Shown here piece after piece: positions 1-7,983 of a stretch of 12,715 bases of DNA. Made by a program: the position numbers and the translations under genes. This DNA is from CAYGUK01 sp964352985. Its GTDB lineage: Bacteria; Pseudomonadota; Gammaproteobacteria; JAHCLG01. The notes under the pieces were generated by a model. It saw only the letters and a list, made by a program, of their open reading frames with translations. It did no database searches and was not told the origin of the DNA. Each line of letters starts with the position of its first letter. The stretch's first letter is position 1. Where the stretch lies: positions 1-12,715 of the forward strand of contig CAYGUK010000111.1 in assembly GCA_964352985.1 (NCBI GenBank). Direction: 5' to 3'.

Positions 1-183
1 AAGTATTTTTATATCCCCTTCAATATTGATTAATTGAAGACTTAAAGCAGGAGCATTCCAGTTTACTTTGCAATTGAGATATTTTTTTTCAACGATGTCA
101 ATTAATTGAATGATAAAAATCCAAATTTCCTTATCGAATTTTTCATTATTCGACTTTTTTGAAAAAGGGTTTCTGCTTGCCAT
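1..183 (-). CDS. Hypothetical protein, N-terminal part (runs off the left edge)
   Basis: A frame opens with ATG at 183 and stays open for 61 codons to the window edge, so the gene is partial at its 3' side. An AAGGA ribosome binding site lies about 8 nt before the ATG, which makes a real start likely. The visible protein begins MASRNPFSKKSNNEKFD, a polar lysine/asparagine-rich head, followed by a more hydrophobic stretch (IWIFIIQLIDIVEKKYL) and a short Trp-containing segment. The hydrophobic stretch is too short and broken by charges to call a membrane helix. I do not recognise a family. It lies in the same direction as the operon to its right, separated by about 310 non-coding bases, so it probably has its own promoter. 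Confidence 0.6.
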   Translation of the reverse strand, partial: MASRNPFSKKSNNEKFDKEIWIFIIQLIDIVEKKYLNCKVNWNAPALSLQLINIEGDIKIL

Positions 184-493
184 TTTGGTTTTCCTTATGG
201 GTTGACTTTTGAATTAAAATTATTCAGTGATTATTTCTGGAGTTGAATATTTTTAGCATGGACTTATATAAGCTATTTTGGAGAGGATCTGGAAAATAAC
301 TTATTTATTTATGATTAAATTACGGAAAAAATTTTATTTTCGGGTAAATTTTTCATGGGTAATTACAAACACTTCATAGAAAATGCTGGCTTGTTTTTAT
401 TTTAACATAATAAAGGTATATTAATATTTGATTTTGTTTTTCTATAGATCAATTGCAACACAATGAATTGATGAACATCAAATAAATGGGACT
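184..493. other. Intergenic region, about 310 bp, no gene seen
   Basis: The region is very AT-rich and holds only short frames (under about 25 codons) without convincing ribosome binding sites. It contains the 3' side of the glutathione S-transferase operon and must hold the promoter of the leftward partial gene. An inverted repeat ATCAATT/AATTGAT with an 11-nt spacer lies near 448-472, just beyond the transferase stop, but no U-tract follows it on the minus strand, so I do not call a terminator. No consensus promoter pair stands out. Confidence 0.5.
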
Positions 494-1189
494 TTAATAA
501 TCTAATAAACTTCTGATATTGTTTATATACCTTGTTAACTTTGCGTTTTTAATGAGATATTCTCGCAAAGGCGTATCTATTTCAAAATAATAGATGTTAG
601 CAAGGTAACCATAAATTGTTGCATCAATAGTAGAGAATTTGTCACCAAAAATAAAACGATTGTTATCGAGTAGATTGACTATAATTTGTAAATCGTTAAG
701 GCCTGAGTTATAAACTTCTGCCACATCGTAACGTCCAATTCCTTGATAGTAATAGCGCTCCGTATTATATTTTCTGCCCTTATCTAAGGACTCATCATTA
801 ATATCTGGGTAGAATTTTAAAAAGGCAGCCTTAAATAATGGCCAAAAGCGATCATCTTGCCAACGGGAATAAGACATTATCCAATACAAGTTACAATCCA
901 AGGTTCTTGTTATTAAAAAAGCAATATTATTTTGTAGTGGCGTTAAATGATTATTTAATTCAATCTTAAATTCCCGAGTTAAAAAGTTAATAATTTTATT
1001 ACTATCAGATATCACGTTGTTGTTAATTTCGATGCAGGGTAATTGCTTTCTAGGAACATTTTCAGTATTAATCGTATTAATTATTTCATAATCGATTTTA
1101 GCTAATCTTAAAAAAGTATCCACTTTTAATCCAAACGGATTATTATCGGGTAAACCAAACATTTTTGGATAGCAATATAGCTTAAGCAT
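494..1189 (-). CDS. Glutathione S-transferase family protein, metaxin/Fax-like
   Basis: 231 residues, the usual length for a cytosolic glutathione S-transferase. Residues 1-72 fit a thioredoxin-like domain: a beta strand (LKLYCYP), then GLPDNNPFGLKVDTFLRLA, which resembles the N-terminus of metaxin/Fax-like members. The cis-Pro segment QLPCI (49-53) and the Asp-Ser pair at 62-63 sit where glutathione is usually held. Residues 85-228 form the all-helical domain, with the family-typical FSTIDATIYGYLANI at 185-199 and GIGRY at 150-154. By family it may conjugate or bind glutathione, but this subgroup is poorly characterised and the substrate is unknown. A TAGGT ribosome binding site precedes the ATG. 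It is the last gene of a likely three-gene operon, 27 nt after the secreted repeat protein. Confidence 0.8.
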   Translation of the reverse strand: MLKLYCYPKMFGLPDNNPFGLKVDTFLRLAKIDYEIINTINTENVPRKQLPCIEINNNVISDSNKIINFLTREFKIELNNHLTPLQNNIAFLITRTLDCNLYWIMSYSRWQDDRFWPLFKAAFLKFYPDINDESLDKGRKYNTERYYYQGIGRYDVAEVYNSGLNDLQIIVNLLDNNRFIFGDKFSTIDATIYGYLANIYYFEIDTPLREYLIKNAKLTRYINNIRSLLDY

Positions 1190-1216
1190 GATATTACCTA
1201 ATTCTCTGATTGTTAA

Positions 1217-2389
1217 TTAGTCTAATGAAATATTAATATCTTGCAATTTATTTGCAACCACATTTACTTTTTGCTCTTTCTTAATATTACCGTAACTTAA
1301 TTCCACAATATATGTTCCGGCATTTAATACAAAAATCGGATTTGCTTGTGAAGAATAAGCAACATATTTGTAGTATTGATTTGGGTCTGGTGTCATATTC
1401 TTTACTTTCCAACGGACTTGCGTGAGCAAAGTGTTATTTTTCTTATTTATTGCATGAAGCCGGATTGAACCTGCATCTAAGTTGACAGTTTTATCAATTA
1501 TTTCACCTTGTTTAACGGTAACATTAATTTCTTTAACCGCTTTATCGTAAGTTGCTTTTAATAAATAATCCCCGGGTGGTGCAATTAAAATTGCTACGCC
1601 ATTGCGACCATATTGCGTAGCGAGTTGTTTATGTTTACCTTTTAAATCAGGTTCTTTTGAGAATAGCGTCCAATAGACACCATCATCGATTAGTTGACCA
1701 TTTTTACTTGCGATTGCTTTAAGTCGAAGAAAGCCAGCAGCAAGTTTGATTTTTTCTTCAATTAATTTACCTGCTTGAATATCCACCTCGAGTGATTCTG
1801 AAAATGCACCAATTTTCGCGACAATTTGATATTTCCCTGCTTTTAATTGAAACATTGGATTTGCTCGACTCGTTGAAGCAATTCGCAAATATTCACCCGC
1901 AATATTCGGGGTAGCATCATTCACAATCCATTGCATTCCATGAGTAATATCTTTGCCATTATCTAAAATTGCTTCTAAGCGAATCACACCGGTATTTAAA
2001 TTGATGGTAATCGCTTTTTTAGATTTTGGATCATAATGTATTTTTTCAATCGTTGAGGAATAACCATATCTTGCACGAATCATATAATCCCCGGCAGGGA
2101 CATTAAAATAGGGGCGCGCGTTAGATGAGTAAAGTATCTTTTTATAATTACCTTCAAAATCTTTTTCACTTGATAATAATTCCCAATAAATACCTTTATC
2201 TACAATCGGGCCATCTTTTACTAATTGTGCTTGAACTTGTAAACCAATACCTACTTCCGTTTGTTGTTGTATTACTTCTACGGTTGGCGTGAACATCATG
2301 TCAACGATACGAGTTGCATAAGTGGGGCTAAAAATTATTGTCATCGCACAAATTAATGTGAACAATAGTTTCTTAGTTAGGCTTAGCAT
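1217..2389 (-). CDS. Secreted protein with four tandem beta-sandwich-like repeats
   Basis: 390 residues. Residues 1-25 look like a Sec signal peptide: LTKK, a hydrophobic core and a likely cut after TYA. The rest is four repeats of about 85-88 residues. Each carries a W-containing strand followed by an (A/P)G-x-Y turn: VPAGDYMIRARYG (97-109), LKAGKYQIVAKIG (182-194), APPGDYLLKATYD (270-282) and LNAGTYIVELSYG (355-367). Each repeat ends in a charged V-x-V-x-x-G stretch and a G-x-I/L-R-L strand. Repeats 1 and 3 resemble each other (YWELLSSEKD against YWTLFSKEPD), as do 2 and 4 (TPNIAGEYLRIASTSRANP against TPDPNQYYKYVAYSSQANP), giving an ABAB order. There is no lipobox or sortase motif, so it is probably periplasmic or released. 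It may be a binding or scaffold protein; no catalytic motif is seen. The start has a strong GGAGGA site. The gene lies 19 nt after the small unknown gene. Confidence 0.8.
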   Translation of the reverse strand: MLSLTKKLLFTLICAMTIIFSPTYATRIVDMMFTPTVEVIQQQTEVGIGLQVQAQLVKDGPIVDKGIYWELLSSEKDFEGNYKKILYSSNARPYFNVPAGDYMIRARYGYSSTIEKIHYDPKSKKAITINLNTGVIRLEAILDNGKDITHGMQWIVNDATPNIAGEYLRIASTSRANPMFQLKAGKYQIVAKIGAFSESLEVDIQAGKLIEEKIKLAAGFLRLKAIASKNGQLIDDGVYWTLFSKEPDLKGKHKQLATQYGRNGVAILIAPPGDYLLKATYDKAVKEINVTVKQGEIIDKTVNLDAGSIRLHAINKKNNTLLTQVRWKVKNMTPDPNQYYKYVAYSSQANPIFVLNAGTYIVELSYGNIKKEQKVNVVANKLQDINISLD

Positions 2390-2408
2390 GGATAGAATCC
2401 TCCGTGAA

Positions 2409-2741
2409 TTAATTCATAATTTTTCGTCTCAGTTTTAAATCGGGTAATAAGCTGCAAGCAATATGAAGCGCATCATTTTCCCTTGCTGAAAAATCACCAT
2501 TATAAAATGAACTATCTATGGTAAAATTTTTGACTCGGGAAATGTTTCTTTTCTCTTCTTGAACAACTAAATTCACAATCTCAACATCATCAGCTAAACG
2601 ATATTTTTTTTGTAACTTATCGTAAAAATATCGTAAAGTAATATAGCAATGTTCATTCGCTGCTTGTTTTAATTTATCTGTTAGATTAATGGAAACCGAA
2701 ATATCAGAATCGAAATAATGTTTTTTAAATTCAATGTCCAT
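2409..2741 (-). CDS. Hypothetical small cytoplasmic protein
   Basis: 110 residues from ATG at 2741. An in-frame TTG at 2753 would add four residues, but the bases there (GGGTGA, just before ATT-ATG) read better as the ribosome binding site for the ATG. The protein is mixed-charge and soluble, with no signal peptide or membrane segment. It has a Tyr-rich middle (CYITLRYFYDKLQKKY) and ends in a basic tail (DLKLRRKIMN). I recognise no domain. It is the first gene of a likely operon with the secreted repeat protein and the glutathione S-transferase, and it faces the carotenoid oxygenase gene across a 166-bp divergent region. Its role may be linked to either neighbour, but nothing in the sequence says which. 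Confidence 0.65.
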   Translation of the reverse strand: MDIEFKKHYFDSDISVSINLTDKLKQAANEHCYITLRYFYDKLQKKYRLADDVEIVNLVVQEEKRNISRVKNFTIDSSFYNGDFSARENDALHIACSLLPDLKLRRKIMN

Positions 2742-2775
2742 AATGTCACCCAAGATTTTATACCTCTCAATATTC

Positions 2776-2781
2776 AGTATA
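2776..2781 (-). promoter_or_regulatory. Possible -10 box for the leftward three-gene operon
   Basis: Read on the minus strand this is TATACT (5 of 6 to consensus). It lies about 35-40 nt upstream of the ATG at 2741. No good -35 hexamer is seen at the standard distance, so the call is weak. Confidence 0.3.
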
Positions 2782-2870
2782 GTCGTTAATCCTGTTTTTT
2801 ATATACATATAAGATGCAAGTACAAACTGTCTAGCGCTTGCTTGACTTCCAAGCTTGTTTAATCTTTAAA

Positions 2871-2879
2871 TGCTATATT
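2871..2879 (+). promoter_or_regulatory. Extended -10 promoter for the carotenoid oxygenase gene
   Basis: TGCTATATT is an extended -10 element (TGn plus a 5/6 hexamer). It would start transcription near 2886, leaving a leader of about 22 nt before the ATG at 2908. A TTGACT hexamer at 2842-2847 is a good -35 on its own but is 26 nt from this -10; at 17 nt it would pair with the poorer TTTAAA at 2865-2870. Either pairing drives the same gene. Confidence 0.45.
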
Positions 2880-2907
2880 ATTGGTGTATTTTGAGGCATT
2901 ATACTTT

Positions 2908-4332
2908 ATGTCAGATAGCACAAAGTCTTTTCTCGTTGGTTTTCAATCACTTTGTCATGAATATCAACTAAATGATTTAACGTATCAAGGTGAGATACCG
3001 ATCTGGTTGAATGGTTATTTTATTAGTAATGGACCTGCTTTATTTGAGCTTAATAACAAACAATTCCATCATTGGTTTGATGGTTTTGCGATGCTCAAAA
3101 AGTTTCGAATACAAGCTGGACGAGTTGATTTTTGTAATCGATTTATTTTAACAAAACAATATACTAATAGTATTCGCGAACAGCGTTTGGCTTATAACGA
3201 ATTTGCCACACACGCCAAGATGAATACGGTTAAAAAATTAAAACATTGGTTTCAGCAATTACGCCATATTCCACAATATGATAATTGCAATGTGAATGTT
3301 TTAAAATTAAAAGATCATTTTATCGCCTTAACAGAGACACCACTTCATTATCAGTTTGATAGTGAGAATCTTGAAACATTATCAACTGAGATGGATTTAA
3401 CTGGCTTTGATATTAATTCTGCTCATCCTATTTATGATCGTTTGGCAAAAACCACAATTAATATAGGGATTAAAATTGGACGTAAGATAACATATTGTAT
3501 ATATCAAATTGACACAGCCTGCAATTCAAGCAAAGTCATTGCAAATTATATTAGTCGGGATTTATTTTATTTTCACAGTTTTGCCTTAACAGAAAATTTT
3601 ATCATATTGTTTAAAACGCCTTATAAAATCAATCGCTACAAATTAATCTCACCCAATTTTAGTTTTATTGAAAGTTTATATTGGGATAGCAATCAAGAAA
3701 CGAATTTTATTCTAGTCGATAGAAGGGATGGCAGCATAACAGAAATTCCTAGCGAACCATTTTTGTGCTTGCATAATGTAAATGCTTTTGAAGTCAATAA
3801 TGATGTAATCATTGATATGGTTTGTTACAAAGAGCATGCCAATATCTATCATTATTTTTATTTCAATTATCTTAAGAATTCAGATAATCTACCACCTAAT
3901 TCAACAATTCAACGATTTGAGATAAATCGAATAAAAAAATCGGTAACAAAAATAAATTTATTTGAGTTGTGTGCAGAGTTTCCCAATATTAATAAATCGT
4001 TAGCATGCAGAAATCAATATCGATATATTTATTCTCTAGCAATTGAGGAGGATAAATTTTTTAATCAAATTATCAAATATGACTTAAAATTAAATAACAT
4101 TACAATTTGGCAAGAAAATCATTGTTATGTTGGTGAACCTGTCTTTGTTGCCAACCCTAATTCTGCAGCTGAAGATGATGGTGTTGTCATGTCAATTGTA
4201 TTAGATACTGTAAAAAACTATTCTTTTTTACTTATATTGCAAGCATCAACCCTATCACAAATTGCAAAAATTCCATTAAGTTTTTATATCCCCTTTGGAT
4301 TGCACGGACATTTTTATCCATTATCTGTCTAG
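2908..4332 (+). CDS. Carotenoid oxygenase (RPE65/CCD) family protein
   Basis: 474 residues, normal for the family of non-haem iron enzymes that split carotenoid or related double bonds. Family marks run in order: GEIPIWLNGYFISNGPALF, then HHWFDGFAML, then four His in conserved contexts that fit the iron ligands: SAHPIYD (H173), YFHSFALTEN (H223), CLHNVNAFE (H289) and FGLHGHFYP (H466). TETP and GEPVFVANP hold likely second-shell Glu (E143 and E410). With all ligands present it is probably active. The substrate cannot be read from sequence; carotenoid or apocarotenoid cleavage, such as retinal formation, is typical. I chose the ATG at 2908, with GAGG at 2893-2896 and an 11-nt spacer. An upstream in-frame TTG at 2881 would lie at or before the likely transcription start. 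No carotenoid synthesis gene is in the window. Confidence 0.88.
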   Translation: MSDSTKSFLVGFQSLCHEYQLNDLTYQGEIPIWLNGYFISNGPALFELNNKQFHHWFDGFAMLKKFRIQAGRVDFCNRFILTKQYTNSIREQRLAYNEFATHAKMNTVKKLKHWFQQLRHIPQYDNCNVNVLKLKDHFIALTETPLHYQFDSENLETLSTEMDLTGFDINSAHPIYDRLAKTTINIGIKIGRKITYCIYQIDTACNSSKVIANYISRDLFYFHSFALTENFIILFKTPYKINRYKLISPNFSFIESLYWDSNQETNFILVDRRDGSITEIPSEPFLCLHNVNAFEVNNDVIIDMVCYKEHANIYHYFYFNYLKNSDNLPPNSTIQRFEINRIKKSVTKINLFELCAEFPNINKSLACRNQYRYIYSLAIEEDKFFNQIIKYDLKLNNITIWQENHCYVGEPVFVANPNSAAEDDGVVMSIVLDTVKNYSFLLILQASTLSQIAKIPLSFYIPFGLHGHFYPLSV

Positions 4333-4424
4333 GTAATTTTAAAAATCCATGAGTTTGATCTGAAATATTTCATTAATATTTTTATGTTAACGTTTGAACA
4401 ATCCATTTAATAAGGAGAATAAAA

Positions 4425-4853
4425 ATGCCAGGGGATGAAGATGGTAGTTTTGAAGTAATATTAAAAATGATTGATCCTAAGACTGGAGAATTAATTGTCG
4501 ATCCTTCACCAAGTGAAGTAGATGAAATGGAGAAGACAGTTGATGCTGAAGTCGGAGCAACGATGTCTGAGATGTTAAGCAAATTAGAAGATGAAGAACA
4601 AGTTTCTCATGTTATGGAAGACATGATTAAAGATTTAGAAATACAAGAAAAAGCAGGAAAAAGAGCGGAAGAAGTTTTTAATGCTAATGATCCGAGTTTT
4701 AATGGTCTATCGTTACAACAGGTCGAAAATTATTTTTATAATTTGTATCGTTTTTATGCTGCTAATCCTCCCAATAGTCATGTCAGAGATGGGATGACAG
4801 ATGTTGAAGCACGTAGCGCAATTGATGTGAGAAAGTTATTTTCGTATCACTAA
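4425..4853 (+). CDS. Hypothetical acidic protein
   Basis: 142 residues with a strong AAGGAG site 8 nt before the ATG, so translation is credible. The first 75 residues hold 23 Asp/Glu and only five Lys/Arg; residues 30-80 are probably helical and may form a coiled coil. Residues 84-142 differ: they are aromatic-rich (VENYFYNLYRFYAANPPNS), less acidic, and end in a small segment DVEARSAIDVRKLF. There is no signal peptide or membrane segment. I recognise no family. The gene starts 92 nt after the carotenoid oxygenase stop, so co-transcription is possible but not shown. Its stop is only 6 nt from the stop of the convergent transporter gene. The AT-rich sequence at that junction has no clear terminator hairpin. 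Confidence 0.7.
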   Translation: MPGDEDGSFEVILKMIDPKTGELIVDPSPSEVDEMEKTVDAEVGATMSEMLSKLEDEEQVSHVMEDMIKDLEIQEKAGKRAEEVFNANDPSFNGLSLQQVENYFYNLYRFYAANPPNSHVRDGMTDVEARSAIDVRKLFSYH

Positions 4854-4859
4854 AAAATA

Positions 4860-6041
4860 TTATTTATCAGCACGAATAATAATAAAATAAAAACAACAAA
4901 ATAAAAATAGGCTGGCTATTAAAATAATAATGGCCATTGGAAGTTGAGTTGTCGAAGGCAATACAGCAATTAAACTACTTGCTATGACACCACCTAATAT
5001 TTGCAAACCACCAAAAAGTGCGGCACCGACACCTACCATGTGGGGAATTTTGTCAAAGGCGCCTGCCGAACTATTCGGAAAAATAAAACTACCAGCTAAT
5101 ACTAAAATAAAAGCAGGGATAACAATCACATAGACATTAATAAAGCCCAAGAAATAAAAGAGTAGGAGTAAAGCACTGCTCAAGAATAAAATCCCAATAC
5201 CAAATAAGATCATCTTATTGATTGAAAATCTTTTCACAACTTGGCGATTAATTAAGGCACCTAACGTAAAAGCACAGGCCGTAATAAAATAACACCAGCC
5301 ATATTCAACAGGGGATAAATGAAGTGTTTTTTGTAATAAAATCGGACCTGATGCGACCCATGCGACAAACGCAGCAAATGCAAAAAAAGGGCAGAGCGCA
5401 TAACCCATAAAATATCTTCCGCTAAGTAAACTAAGATAATTCTGTAATATATTTTTTATTTTTATATGCTTAACATCACGATGTTGATTTGATTCTGAGA
5501 TATAAAATACTAATATCAGGAAACTGATCAAACTATATATCAGCAAAAATAAAAAATTGGCGCGCCAATTAAAATATTGTTGTAAATAGCCACCAATCGT
5601 CGGCGCTATTGCTAAGATACCGATACTCGCGAGAGCCATAAAAGAATTATGTCGAGCAAGCTCTTCTTTACTAAAATGATCACGCATCATTGCTCGAGTA
5701 ATCGTAATGCTAGCACCGGCGCCAATACCTTGAATAAGCCGACCTATCATAAGCGTGTTAATTTGATTTGCTATTAAACAAATTAAACTACCAATGAAAA
5801 CGAGAACAATACCGATAATAAAAGGTATTTTACGTCCGAAGGCATCACTTAAACTGCCATAAAAAAATTGCGAAACTGTTAAACCAATCATGAACACCGT
5901 TAAGGTTAATTGCACGGTTGTTACATCACTTTGTAGATTTTTCGCAATAAAAGGCAGTGAAGGTAAATAAATATCGTTGGCAATTTGCCCTATAACAGAT
6001 AGAAAAAGTAACAACAAAATAAATTTTGTTGTGCTATTCAC
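4860..6041 (-). CDS. MFS multidrug transporter, Bcr/CflA type
   Basis: 393 residues of mostly hydrophobic sequence, fitting the 12-helix Bcr/CflA subfamily of proton-driven drug exporters in the inner membrane. The subfamily opening NDIYLPSLPFIA is at 22-33. MFS motif A (GSLSDAFGRKIPF) is at 62-74, the helix-4 element RLIQGIGAG at 101-109, and the antiporter motif C region (APTIGGYLQQYFNWRANF) at 146-163. By family it would expel hydrophobic drugs or metabolites; the substrate is unknown. The start is GTG, overlapping the TAG stop of the acetyl-CoA synthetase gene by one base (TAGTG). This points to translational coupling, with a GGA-containing stretch 10-13 nt before the GTG. It is the last gene of the pcnB-folK-acs operon. 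Confidence 0.85.
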   Translation of the reverse strand: MNSTTKFILLLLFLSVIGQIANDIYLPSLPFIAKNLQSDVTTVQLTLTVFMIGLTVSQFFYGSLSDAFGRKIPFIIGIVLVFIGSLICLIANQINTLMIGRLIQGIGAGASITITRAMMRDHFSKEELARHNSFMALASIGILAIAPTIGGYLQQYFNWRANFLFLLIYSLISFLILVFYISESNQHRDVKHIKIKNILQNYLSLLSGRYFMGYALCPFFAFAAFVAWVASGPILLQKTLHLSPVEYGWCYFITACAFTLGALINRQVVKRFSINKMILFGIGILFLSSALLLLFYFLGFINVYVIVIPAFILVLAGSFIFPNSSAGAFDKIPHMVGVGAALFGGLQILGGVIASSLIAVLPSTTQLPMAIIILIASLFLFCCFYFIIIRADK

Positions 6042-7969
6042 TATGTTCTTTTCCGATTTTCAATGAGCTCTTGAATAATAGAATCATCTGCTAAGGTAGA
6101 GGTATCACCTAATTCTGCAAAATCATTGCTCGCAATTTTGCGCAGTATTCTGCGCATAATTTTTCCTGAACGTGTTTTAGGTAAAGCCTGACAAAATTGG
6201 CTATGATCGATTTTAGCAATCGGGCCGATTTCTTTGCGCAGTAATTGATTTAATTCTGACAGTGTTTCTGGTGTTGGCGTAAAATCTTTCATGGGCGTAA
6301 TAAAGGCATAAATACCTTGACCTTTAATTTCATCTGGAACACCGACCACAGCGGCTTCTGCAATGTGAGGATGTTTGACAATAGCTGATTCTATTTCTGC
6401 CGTACCTAAACGATGACCTGATACATTAATAACATCATCAATACGACCTCGGATCCAATAATCACCGTCTTTATCACGATAACAACTATCACCTGTAAAA
6501 TAATAATTTTCAAATACGTTTAAATAGGTTTCTAAATAGCGTTGATGATCGCCAAAAACAGTACGTAACATTGAAGGCCATGCTTGCTTAATAACTAAAT
6601 TACCTTCTGCTTCATTTAATAATTCATCGCCATTATCATCAAGCAATGCAGGCTCGATACCGAAAAATGGGCGAGTGGCACTACCCGGTTTTAATTTACC
6701 ACAATTTGGTAATGGTGTGATCATTATCCCACCTGTTTCTGTTTGCCACCAAGTATCGACTATGGGCGATTTTTCTTTACCAACAACTTGATAAAACCAC
6801 TGCCATGCTGCTGGATTTATCGGCTCACCAACTGTCCCCATTAATCTCAAACTATCACGCGCTGAGTTTTCTAAATATTTTTCACCTTCACGCATTAACA
6901 TTCGAACTAATGTGGGTGCCGTATAAAATGTGTTAACTTTATATTCATCGATAATTTGCCAGAGTCGACTGGCATCAGGATAGTTAGGCACACCTTCAAA
7001 AATAACACTTGTTGCACCACTTACAAAAGGACCATAAACAATATAACTATGCCCAGTAATCCAACCAATATCAGCGCTACACCAAAATACATCATCCGGA
7101 TGATGATTAAAGACGTATTTAAATGTTGTCGCAACATAGGTGATATAACCTGCTTGAGTGTGAACGACACCTTTTGGATTCCCTGTTGATCCTGAGGTAT
7201 ATAAAATAAATAAAGGATCTTCTGCGGCCATGATTTCATAAGGACATTCGGCGCTGACTTGTGATAATTCTTGGAAATAATCGATATCTTGTTTTTCATG
7301 CCAAGTGATTTCGGTTTGATAAGATTTTACGACTAATAATTTAGGTTTGGTTGCTGTAAAGTTAATGGCTTCATCTGCTGCATTTTTTAACGCAAGCATT
7401 TTACCCGCACGACAACTACTATCAGCAGTAATTACTATTTTTGCTTTGGCATCATCAATTCGAGCAGCGAGCGATTGCGGTGAAAATCCTGAAAATACCA
7501 CAGTGTGAATAGCACCAATTCTTGCTGAAGCAAGCATGGCATAAATTGCTTCTGGGATCATAGGAAGATAGATACAAACACGATCTCCTTTTTTAACCCC
7601 ATATTTTTTTAATATATTGGCCATTTTACAAACGTTTTCATAGAGGTCTTGATACGTGATCGCTTTTTTTAATTCGGAATTATCTCCTTGCCAATACATG
7701 GCAATTTTATTTGCTGATGTAGCAAGGTGTCTATCAACACAATTGTAGCAAACGTTTAACTCTGCGCCTTCAAACCATTTTATATTGCCTTCGTTTAAGC
7801 TACCAGAAAATACGGTTTGCCATTGTTTTTCGAAATGGATTAATTCGTTAGCCATGGCTACCCAAAATTTTTCAGGGTGATTGATGGAGAGTTTATATAA
7901 TTCTTGATATTTTTCTTCGGTAAGGTGAGGGTCAGTTTGAAATTGTTTGCTTGAAAATGTGCTACTCAT
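6041..7969 (-). CDS. acs: Acetyl-CoA synthetase (AMP-forming)
   Basis: 642 residues, close to the 652 of the enterobacterial enzyme. It makes acetyl-CoA from acetate, ATP and CoA through acetyl-AMP, in the cytoplasm. The N-terminal cap contains KWFEGAELNVCYNCVDRH (64-81). The ATP phosphate loop YTSGSTGNPKG is at 257-267. TWWQTETGG is at 406-414; its second Trp (408) matches the Trp that limits the pocket to acetate. GHRLGTAEIE (518-527) is the hinge region. PKTRSGKIMRR (597-607) carries Lys603, the residue acetylated by Pat-type enzymes in other bacteria, so post-translational control is possible. AGGAG lies 8 nt before the ATG. It follows folK by 14 nt and overlaps the transporter start by one base. 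A propionyl-CoA synthetase is less likely, given the length and the TWWQTE motif. Confidence 0.95.
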   Translation of the reverse strand: MSSTFSSKQFQTDPHLTEEKYQELYKLSINHPEKFWVAMANELIHFEKQWQTVFSGSLNEGNIKWFEGAELNVCYNCVDRHLATSANKIAMYWQGDNSELKKAITYQDLYENVCKMANILKKYGVKKGDRVCIYLPMIPEAIYAMLASARIGAIHTVVFSGFSPQSLAARIDDAKAKIVITADSSCRAGKMLALKNAADEAINFTATKPKLLVVKSYQTEITWHEKQDIDYFQELSQVSAECPYEIMAAEDPLFILYTSGSTGNPKGVVHTQAGYITYVATTFKYVFNHHPDDVFWCSADIGWITGHSYIVYGPFVSGATSVIFEGVPNYPDASRLWQIIDEYKVNTFYTAPTLVRMLMREGEKYLENSARDSLRLMGTVGEPINPAAWQWFYQVVGKEKSPIVDTWWQTETGGIMITPLPNCGKLKPGSATRPFFGIEPALLDDNGDELLNEAEGNLVIKQAWPSMLRTVFGDHQRYLETYLNVFENYYFTGDSCYRDKDGDYWIRGRIDDVINVSGHRLGTAEIESAIVKHPHIAEAAVVGVPDEIKGQGIYAFITPMKDFTPTPETLSELNQLLRKEIGPIAKIDHSQFCQALPKTRSGKIMRRILRKIASNDFAELGDTSTLADDSIIQELIENRKRT

Positions 7970-7983
7970 TATTTGACTCCTGT

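Noticed and set aside
4382..4582. Minus-strand open frame opposite the acidic protein
   Set aside because: Its Ser/Ile-rich product is what the antisense of Asp/Glu codons gives; the plus-strand gene has a strong ribosome binding site.
4850..4900. Terminator between the convergent acidic-protein and transporter genes
   Set aside because: The sequence is almost pure A/T with only weak A-T pairing and no GC-containing stem.
7021..7299. Open frame of about 92 codons inside acs, same strand
   Set aside because: It lies fully within well-conserved acetyl-CoA synthetase motifs in another frame and has no family match.
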